Source of the DNA: a virus
IMG/VR virus record: IMGVR_UViG_3300037805_000644
Location: 124,001-188,000 of that record
Direction: 5' to 3' (one strand)
DNA: 64,000 bases
The position numbers and the translations under genes were made by a program. The notes under the pieces were generated by a model. It worked only from the letters and a program-made list of their open reading frames with translations, ran no database searches and was not told where the DNA came from. Below are positions 6,584 to 14,600 of this stretch, piece after piece (the stretch's first letter is position 1; each line of letters opens with the position of its first letter).

Positions 6584-9397
6584 ATGAACACCTTCACGCT
6601 CCGCCACAACCAGCATGAGGCATTCCACTACCTGTTCCGGCACCTTCTCTGCGGACACGGCGCAAATCGCCGTGAGGCGCTGATGAACAAGCCCACAGGG
6701 GCCGGCAAAACGCTGACATGCCACTACCTGCTCGGGAGGCTGCTAGAGACCGAACGGTACATCTCGGCCACCATCATCGCCCCCCAGCACCAAATCATGG
6801 ATGGGTTCTTCCTCAATGAGGATGAAGACACCGCGATCAAACCCCTCCCTGTCGAAGACCACCTGACGATCAGAGGAGAGGTGGAGATCAAGCCAGAAGA
6901 ATGGTGGGCCACCTCTGGCAAAAAAGGAGACAAGGCTGCCTTCTCCGCCCATATCCGCAGCACCAACCCCAGCACCAAAGGGCTGGTGTCGTCACACCAA
7001 GCTGTAGCTCGGTGGTACAAGGACAACCCCCAACTCCTGCCCGCCGACCTGGCGGGGCGGATCTTGGTCGTCGATGAGGCACACCATGCCTCAACCCGCA
7101 ACAGTTTGGGCAGCTTCGTCGGGGCATGGAAGGCCGCTGGCGGCACGGTTATCTACCTGACTGCGACAGCCTTCCGCACCGACGGCAAGACCATCATGGA
7201 GAATGCTGCACGGTTCACCTTGACCCTGGCAGAACACATCCAGTGTGGCTTTGCACCCCGCAATGTGAAGATCCGCAGTCACCACCTCCCAGTGACGGCC
7301 CGCACTGTGAATCAGTTGGCAGGCGTCGAGAAGAGCAGCGACGACCACGCAGATACCGTAGAGGTCATTGCAGACCTCCATGAGTCCGATGGCAACCCCA
7401 AGGCCGTGATCATCCTGCCGAGTGATTCCGGGGTGATGGCAGACGCTCTCCAGACCGAGCTGGGGGGTCGGGGCGTCCGAGTCTTCAACGCTGTGGGGGC
7501 GGGCAAGACCAAGGAGTTGATGGAGGTTTTGCAGCGTGAGCGGCAAGCCGACCGCTACGGCGGCTCAGAGTACGGCGTGATTCTGGCCTGCGCCCGCTTC
7601 AACGAAGGCACTGACTGGGCGTTTTGCAGCCATGTCTACAACATCGGGCTGTCTTACTCGTTTCTGCTCATCCTGCAACGCCTGGGGCGTGCCTTGCGCT
7701 TCAAAGGCAAGATCGACGAGTACCCTGAGCAGCACAAGGACCACGCGGTCTTCACCTTCATGGTCCCTGCCGTGTCCGATGACGTGTTCTCCAAGTTCGA
7801 GAGCAAGCACGATGACCACGCTTTCCTGTTGGCGTGCTTCATGGCGGACATGAACACCGCCCAAGACCACCTGGGTGTGATCCAGAGGTTTGCTGGTGCC
7901 GTCCGCACTGCCAAGGGCAGCACCCTCAAGCAGGCGCTGACGGATCTGGCACAGTCCCTCCATGCTGACGTGGAGGACAGCCGCGTTGCCGCAGGGCAGG
8001 TGGTGCTCGCCATCAGCGGGTTGCGGAGAGACGGCATCGAGAAGCCCACCTCAGATGATGTGAAATCGTACATGGCCAACGAGATGAGCTTGTCGGGAGA
8101 CGACCTCGCTGCTGCCGAAATGGCCGTCGATTACAAGGTGATGGGCGAGCACAAAGAGGTTTTCAATTCCCTGGTATCCCGCTTGCTCCGCAAGGTCGAA
8201 AACCGGGGCAAGACTCAGGACCCAAGCGACCCCAATGTCATCAAGACGGATCTACGGGCGGCCTTCGACGAGATGAAGGCCGAGTTCAAGTACAAGGTGA
8301 TGGGCACCGCCAACGTGGATGCCGCCTTGGTCCACCTCTCGCAGTTCACGGGGAAGACGGCTCAGGGAGTTGCCGAGTACCTGAGTGGCCGGCTCCACTG
8401 GTTCGCGGAGTTCATCAAGCATCTTCGGGCATACAAGGCTGAGCGTGGACACTGCAAGGTGCCCGGGACACACATCTGTGAAGACGGTTACACGCTCGGC
8501 TCAAGGGCCAATAGAGTCCGCTCTGGTGCTAACAAAGCCACAGAGGAACAACGAACAGAACTCGATTCCATGGGGTTCATCTGGGATCTGAAAGTGCATC
8601 AGTGGTCAAAGTTCACCATGCACTTTCGGGCTTACACAATGGAATTTGGCCACTGCTGCGTACCCGCCCTCTACTTATGTGCTGATGGGTACAAGCTCGG
8701 AAGCAAGGTCCGAGGCATCAGGTCTGGAAGCAAGATCACCGACCCCCAGAAAGCCGAACTCGATAGACTAGGGTTCGTCTGGGATTCTAAAGAATACAGG
8801 GACGCTCGTTTTTTCGAGCACTTACGGGCATTTGTTGGGGCGGCGAACCACTGTCGGGTCCCACAGCTCTATATATGTGCTGACGGATACAAACTTGGTC
8901 AGTACGTATCAGAAGTACGCTCAGGAGCATATAAGCTCTCCGATGATCAGCGGGCGAGACTCGACACCTGGGGCTTTGTTTGGGACTTATATGGCCTGAA
9001 ACGCGCTGACCTGTTCATGCACATCAGGGAATACGCCTCCGAGTTCGGCCACCCCAATGTGCATCAACGCCATGTATGTGTGGATGGCTACAAACTTGGA
9101 CGGAATGTTGCCCGAATCAGGTCGGGTCGTATCAAGACATCAAACACAGAGCGGGCAGAACTCAGCACCTTGGGTTTCATTTGGGATCTGCGGGCACACA
9201 ACCGTGCTGATCTGTTCACGCGAATTCAATCTTTCTGGGCAGAAAAGGGACACTGTGATGTGCCCACTTCCCACATCTGCGAGGATGGGTTCAAGCTCGG
9301 GTCGAGGGTCATCAGGATCCGATCAGGGAAATACAAAACCACTGAAACCGAGAAAGCCCTGCTTGACTCCTGTGGCTTCCGCTGGGGAAAGAAATGA
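6584..9397 (+). CDS. DEAH-box helicase with five helicase-associated repeats
   Basis: 937 residues from the ATG at 6584, which follows GAAGGGA; an ATG at 6521 is an alternative. Superfamily 2 motifs are clear: Walker A PTGAGKT (about 37-43), DEAH (about 164-167), TATA (about 193) and motif VI QRLGRALRF (about 365-375). From about residue 612 to the end there are five tandem copies of the helicase-associated (HA) domain. Each has the pattern GHxxVP, then a Cys-Asp-Gly-Tyr-Lys-Leu-Gly segment, RSG and LGFxWD. The HA repeats are probably nucleic-acid-binding modules. The stop overlaps the next start (ATGA), so it pairs with the methyltransferase-like protein. Confidence 0.88.
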   Translation: MNTFTLRHNQHEAFHYLFRHLLCGHGANRREALMNKPTGAGKTLTCHYLLGRLLETERYISATIIAPQHQIMDGFFLNEDEDTAIKPLPVEDHLTIRGEVEIKPEEWWATSGKKGDKAAFSAHIRSTNPSTKGLVSSHQAVARWYKDNPQLLPADLAGRILVVDEAHHASTRNSLGSFVGAWKAAGGTVIYLTATAFRTDGKTIMENAARFTLTLAEHIQCGFAPRNVKIRSHHLPVTARTVNQLAGVEKSSDDHADTVEVIADLHESDGNPKAVIILPSDSGVMADALQTELGGRGVRVFNAVGAGKTKELMEVLQRERQADRYGGSEYGVILACARFNEGTDWAFCSHVYNIGLSYSFLLILQRLGRALRFKGKIDEYPEQHKDHAVFTFMVPAVSDDVFSKFESKHDDHAFLLACFMADMNTAQDHLGVIQRFAGAVRTAKGSTLKQALTDLAQSLHADVEDSRVAAGQVVLAISGLRRDGIEKPTSDDVKSYMANEMSLSGDDLAAAEMAVDYKVMGEHKEVFNSLVSRLLRKVENRGKTQDPSDPNVIKTDLRAAFDEMKAEFKYKVMGTANVDAALVHLSQFTGKTAQGVAEYLSGRLHWFAEFIKHLRAYKAERGHCKVPGTHICEDGYTLGSRANRVRSGANKATEEQRTELDSMGFIWDLKVHQWSKFTMHFRAYTMEFGHCCVPALYLCADGYKLGSKVRGIRSGSKITDPQKAELDRLGFVWDSKEYRDARFFEHLRAFVGAANHCRVPQLYICADGYKLGQYVSEVRSGAYKLSDDQRARLDTWGFVWDLYGLKRADLFMHIREYASEFGHPNVHQRHVCVDGYKLGRNVARIRSGRIKTSNTERAELSTLGFIWDLRAHNRADLFTRIQSFWAEKGHCDVPTSHICEDGFKLGSRVIRIRSGKYKTTETEKALLDSCGFRWGKK

Positions 9398-10086
9398 GCA
9401 CCGAGACCCCAGGCGAGAAGGTCGAACGCCTGCTCACCGCCCTCGGCGTCCACCGATCCCGTTCGGGGATCGGGGGCAAGCACGCCTACCCCATCGACAG
9501 GAACCCCGCGAAGCACCAGACGAGGATGGACACCCTCGAACGGATGAAGCGGTCCGTGTTCTGGCTTGATGGCCAGCTCCACTGCGACTGGTTTGAGATC
9601 TGCGGTGACAAGGACGCCATGTGCGCTTGGTTGATTGCCCATGACCTCTTGGCCCCCGGCTACCGGTACATCGGCATCAACAACAACCCCGCCATCATCG
9701 AGGGGAACAGGGCGGACTATGCACCCCTTGGCAACAAGACGGAGTGGGTCTGTGGGGATGCCGTGGAGTACCTGGGCGACCGGGACAGGCCAGGCATGGG
9801 AAAAGTAGGCATCGTCGTGTACGACACGACTGAGAGCCTGTGCGGTGACGCACTGCCCAAGACCCTGAGAGTCCTTCTGTCTTTCTCAGAGCACCAGAAA
9901 AAACGCCTGGGCGGCTTCCTCTTGGTGACCAACCACTCGATGCGGGGGAAAGGTGGTCAGATCGCACGGTTCGGGCGGATCCTCACGAAACATTGTGGCA
10001 GGGACATCCCGGAGAACGCCTACACCGAGTACATCGGCACAGACACGAAAGCCAAGATGAGGATGATGAGACTGACCTACGGTTGA
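9394..10086 (+). CDS. Methyltransferase-like Rossmann-fold protein
   Basis: 230 residues, translationally coupled to the helicase by a 4-nt overlap. The order of strands suits a class I SAM-dependent methyltransferase: YRYIGINNNPAII (motif II-like), WVCGDAVEYL (motif III-like), VGIVVYDTTES (motif IV-like) and GGFLLVTNHS. The glycine-rich motif I is not obvious, so the protein may be divergent or inactive. Context suggests it works on the same substrate as the helicase, either nucleic-acid modification or a defence or counter-defence role. The function is inferred. Confidence 0.5.
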   Translation: MSTETPGEKVERLLTALGVHRSRSGIGGKHAYPIDRNPAKHQTRMDTLERMKRSVFWLDGQLHCDWFEICGDKDAMCAWLIAHDLLAPGYRYIGINNNPAIIEGNRADYAPLGNKTEWVCGDAVEYLGDRDRPGMGKVGIVVYDTTESLCGDALPKTLRVLLSFSEHQKKRLGGFLLVTNHSMRGKGGQIARFGRILTKHCGRDIPENAYTEYIGTDTKAKMRMMRLTYG

Positions 10087-10133
10087 GGGGCCTCCCTCCG
10101 GCATGTGGTTGGGGCGTCCCCGAAACCTCAAGC

Positions 10134-11576
10134 CTAGCCCACCAACTCGCTGACCCTCCCCCTCAACCACAGCACATCCGCCCAAGGGTCGTCGTACCAG
10201 ATGACCAACAGCTTCAACCCCACCTCCGCAGCTCGACGGGCCTTCAACTCGTCGAGCGCCTTCCGACGCTCAAACTCCACCTCCGTCTTGTGCCAGTAAG
10301 GCACGAACTTTCGGTGCTGTTTCCCGTGGTATTCAATCACCAGGTTGCTGTGCTCGAACCGCCCGTCGAAATACAAGTGGTAGCCCGTCTTGGGGTTCAC
10401 GATCTCAGGGTGCCACCACTCCCAGGCGTAAGGCTCACCCAGGATCTCGGCGATGGAATCTAACACCCGCTTCTGCGTTGCCAGCCGGTTCCGTGTCGTC
10501 AGACCCAGATTCTTGCAGTACCGAAGCACGGACTGCCCTGAACACCCCAGACTGAATGCTGCCAGCGCCACCTGCACCCGTCCCTTGGCGTCCTTGAAAG
10601 GGGACAGATCCGCCGCAGTGAGGTGGAGCTTGTGCGTGGGGAACACCATCACCCCGTCAGCAAACAAGGGGGCGTTGGGGTACTTGGAACGGTAATCCAG
10701 TCCTGGGTGCTCTGCGCCTAAGAGGTGGCCTGTCAGGCTCAACCCCTTCCACCCACACTCTCGACACTCGACATAATCGGCAGGCTCCGCCTTCCCTTCC
10801 CAGTAAGCGGCATCCTCCTGGGATTTTTCCGCTGCTCGGCACTCAGGGCATCGATCATCGTGCAGCGAGCCAAAGAACTTAGAGACCTCACGGTCGCGCT
10901 CGCAAGAAGAACAGGTGATCAGCTTCACCCCCTCGTAAGCATCCGCAGGAAGCCCCGCACGAATCGCCTCTGCACGCGTCCCAATGAGCTTCCGGGCTCG
11001 GATGAGCACTCCAGGGTGCGCTGCCCTGTATTCCTTTGCTGTGAGCCCGTGAGCGGCCTTTAGGTGCCCCACAAGGCTGCGGGCACGATGCCCGCACTCG
11101 CGGCACACCACGTAGTCCTCGTCAGGGTCCAGGTCCATCCACAAGGCATCCTCGGAGTCCTGTTCATAAAGGATATGGGCTTCGTCCTCAGCCTCTCGCC
11201 GATGCCGAAAGTGACCTGACAACCCACGCACCCCATCCACCTTCTGCATGCACACCGGACACTCCCGGTCGTACTTGCAGCCGTCGCAGATGAGCGCCGA
11301 ACGCTGCACCTGGTTCGCCTTGAGTGTAAAGCTGCCTTGGCAGGTCTCACACACCACAAGTACGTCACGGAAAATGCGGTTGGTTGCAAGACCCTTGGCG
11401 GTCTTGGCTGCGGCCTTCGCCTGGAGGGTCTTGCCCCTCGCCTTAAAGGCAGTTTCCCCGAACTCACCCTTCCAAATCGGGCGCAGCGTGTTGGGACTCA
11501 TGCCCAGACGCTTGGCGACCGCCTTGAAGGGCTCATCTGTGTGGAAAGCTAAAAGGGCGGTTTGTCGTCGGTCCAT
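10134..11576 (-). CDS. Zinc-finger endonuclease, Vsr/EDxHD-like (homing type)
   Basis: 480 residues. An N-terminal helix-turn-helix-like segment (AVAKRLGMSPNTLRPIWKG) is followed by several Cys-rich modules. Two of these have the ROS/MucR-like pattern CRECG, SLxGHL, H. The C-terminal part (about 385-475) carries DGRFEHSNLVIEYHGKQHRK and LLVIWYDD, resembling Vsr-like nucleases of the EDxHD/PD-(D/E)xK type used by free-standing homing endonucleases. AGGAGG precedes the ATG at 11576. It sits alone beside the tail sheath gene, a typical landing place for a mobile endonuclease. The nuclease assignment is by motif only. Confidence 0.75.
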   Translation of the reverse strand: MDRRQTALLAFHTDEPFKAVAKRLGMSPNTLRPIWKGEFGETAFKARGKTLQAKAAAKTAKGLATNRIFRDVLVVCETCQGSFTLKANQVQRSALICDGCKYDRECPVCMQKVDGVRGLSGHFRHRREAEDEAHILYEQDSEDALWMDLDPDEDYVVCRECGHRARSLVGHLKAAHGLTAKEYRAAHPGVLIRARKLIGTRAEAIRAGLPADAYEGVKLITCSSCERDREVSKFFGSLHDDRCPECRAAEKSQEDAAYWEGKAEPADYVECRECGWKGLSLTGHLLGAEHPGLDYRSKYPNAPLFADGVMVFPTHKLHLTAADLSPFKDAKGRVQVALAAFSLGCSGQSVLRYCKNLGLTTRNRLATQKRVLDSIAEILGEPYAWEWWHPEIVNPKTGYHLYFDGRFEHSNLVIEYHGKQHRKFVPYWHKTEVEFERRKALDELKARRAAEVGLKLLVIWYDDPWADVLWLRGRVSELVG

Positions 11577-11618
11577 CGGGACACCTCCTAGCTAAAGAGG
11601 TTAGACCCAACGGTGGTT

Positions 11619-11662
11619 GATTTCAAGGGGTTTGGCTAGGAAAGCCCTAACCCCTTGAAATC
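11619..11662 (-). terminator. Terminator-like hairpin after the sheath gene
   Basis: A perfect 14-bp inverted repeat (arms 11619-11632 and 11649-11662; GATTTCAAGGGGTT and its complement) lies 7 nt after the sheath stop. There is no long T-tract, so it may be a processing or stability hairpin rather than a classical terminator. Confidence 0.6.
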
Positions 11663-11669
11663 ATTGGGC

Positions 11670-14600
11670 TTACAAACTTGCCCGTAGGTGGAAAGTCAAA
11701 ACAATATAGAGGAGCGGAAACACAGGAGAATAGAACGCCTCCACCTCGGCCACCGTCGGGTCGTCAGCGGCCACGTTGGCCTTGACCCCCGTGTATGCCG
11801 AGATGATCTGCTGCTTCACCATCTGCTTGAGCATCATGGCGAGGCGGCCTTCGATCTGCGTCAAGATCCCGGGCAGGAACTTGATGCCGATGAACCGCTC
11901 CAGGACGGCCCGGCTCTGGCGCTGGACCTCATCGGAGATCATACGCACCGTCGGGACCTTCGTGAGCACGTTGCTCATATCGGTCGTCAGGCCGTGGCGG
12001 ACTCGGAGGTACGGCGGGCGCTCCTCCATGAGAATCACGCCCTTCTGGGCCACCTGGTTCATCTGAACCGCGTCGAGCCGGGTTGCAAGCTGGCTGAAAC
12101 CAACCAGGCGGCGACCCGTCCACGGGACAGCAACATCCACGTTCGGGGACACCACCGAGCCCGCGAGGGCCGCTGCGAGCATCGGGCCATCGACCAGGTG
12201 CTCCTTGGTGGTGTTGAACGCGTCGGTGAGCTGCACGATGGCCATGCTCGGGTACACGAGCCGCATGCGGTCCGAGTTCAAGAGCTGGGCCAGATCGCCC
12301 GCATCCTTGGGGGTGCGGCCTGCCGACATGCCGATGATGCTGGTCCGCTCCGAGCGGTACCGGATGCTCGACTGGATGCTGTTGGACCGGCTCAGGATCT
12401 GGTACAGCTCGGTCGAGTCGCCCCGCAACGGGGTGATGATGTCCGGGGTCACCTGACCGGGGAGGACGCCCTCCAGGTCGGTGATGGCATCACGGTATGA
12501 CTCGATGGAGGCGTAGTTGCTACCCTCCTCACGCTGGACCTGCTTGATGCCCACCAGGACGGCCCCGTTGAGGGTCGCCAGGAAGGACGCGAGGGTCACC
12601 GGGTTGTCCGGGTGGATCTCACCGTAAGCCGCCTCGATGGAGGCGACCTTGGTGTAGAACGCCGTCGAGAAGTCATCCTTGGAGTACGTGTACGTGGTGT
12701 AGTACACGTCACCGTTCAAGGGCTCATTCCCGCCTCGCTCATGGGTGCTCACCAGGGCCGTGTCACCGACTGCCATGCCCAGCGTGTTGGCCACCTTCAT
12801 CTCCAGACCCTTGAGGGCCAGGATAGGCAGGTTGGCATCCGTGCTGACGGTGCGGCTGATGCCGAACCGGAACGTGGCGTTGGCACCCGTCGGGTAAGCC
12901 ACCCAGGGGCCCGTCGGGTTGCTCTGCCAACCACGGGGGAGAACCGTGAAGGTCAAGCCCGTGACGGCATCCCGGTAGGTCTGACCCACCACACCATCGG
13001 AGCCGGTGCCGTTATTCAGCACCGAGTCAGCGGCCGAACCGGAACCCGTGGGCTGGTTCGAGGAGACGAAGAAGCCATCAAGACCGGCCTCACCGACCGC
13101 ACCATCGAGGTCCACGGCATCCACGCCCGTCCCAGGGAACAGCCAGGACTGGTTGACCACGGCAGCAACCGTCGGGTCACGCAGCTCAACGATGGAGCTG
13201 GTGCCGAGGCTGAGGCTCTGGAGGAACAGGAAGTCGTTACCCGCCGAGTCCTCGGCAACCCGGGCAAGACCCAGGCTGGCGAACATCTCGTTCGGGTTCG
13301 GGTTGACCGCCGTGAAGTCCAGGATCCAGGTGCCGAAGGTGGCGTGGCGGTTCTCGTTGAGAGCCGAAGCCAGTGCCTGCACCGACGGGATATCCCGCTG
13401 AGCAAGGTCACCCTCGGTGAAGCCCAAGACGCCTGCGCTGGAGCCACCGGTGATCTCCACCAGGGAGGTCACCTGCGACGTGGCCGAGCTGATCTCGATC
13501 CCTGCGCCAACCTGGTACACGATGCCATTGGCGAACACCGCTGCGGCGTTGGCACCAAACAGGGTGGTGGCACCTGCGATGGCGTCAATGACCTGATCGA
13601 GCACCGAGCCGTTGCCGGTACCCGATGCGGGGCCGAGGTCCGTCGCCGTACCCGCAGCCGAGGAGGTGAACTGCACCGTGATGGAGATCCCATCGAGGGT
13701 GAGTACCAGCTCATCATTGGCAGCTTGCACGCCCGTGCCGTCGTAGAACGTCACCTCGGGCTGGCTGGTGGCCACATCCTGACCGCCAGAGAACCCAATC
13801 TCACCCCGGAGGGTTGCAGGGGTGACCAGAGCCGAGCCGCCCGCGCCAAAGTCACCAGCCGCAAAACCGAAGCGGTCGAGTGCAGAACCTGCACCAACCC
13901 GCAGCTCGATCTGCTCCCCGTCTGCAATGCTGAGGAGCCCTGAGGAGGGGACCAGGCGGTTGCGGAGCGCCACATTGTCGTAAAGGGCACCCGAGGCACC
14001 CACCACCGAGAGCACCTTCGCCACGTCACCAGCACACACGAGGTGTGCCTGACCACTGGCGACAGCGGCACCGGCGGACCAGCCCAAGAGGAGGGCCAGG
14101 TTGTCCGCATCTGCGATGGCTGCGTTGATCAGGGTGAAGTACGCCTGGGTGTCGTCACCAGCCGCACGTACCTTGAGAACCATCCGACCGTCGGCATCTG
14201 CCGTAACCACGCAACCGGCACCGTCGAACGCGGCACCTGCTGCGGTCCAGCCAGCGGCGCCATTGAGGGCGGCCTCAATGGCGGGGGCCAGGTCTGCGGC
14301 GCTGGCGTAGGGGCCAGCACCCAAGGAGATGGCTGCACCGGGGGTGTATGTGCCCGACACGTCACCCACGTAGGTGAACAGGATGTCGCTGAAAGCGGTC
14401 AGGTCCACAGGACCGTTGACCCGCGTGGCACCCTTGTACTGGGCCATGGACTCGGGGTTGTAAACCCGCATCCCGGAGCCGCCGCCCACGTCCGAGGCAG
14501 CGCCCGACCAAGCAGCGACCGTAGCCGTGCGGGTGGCCGAAACATAGCTGGTGATGGTGCGAACATCCCCGGCCCCTGCGGCCATGGCGGGGATGCCGCT

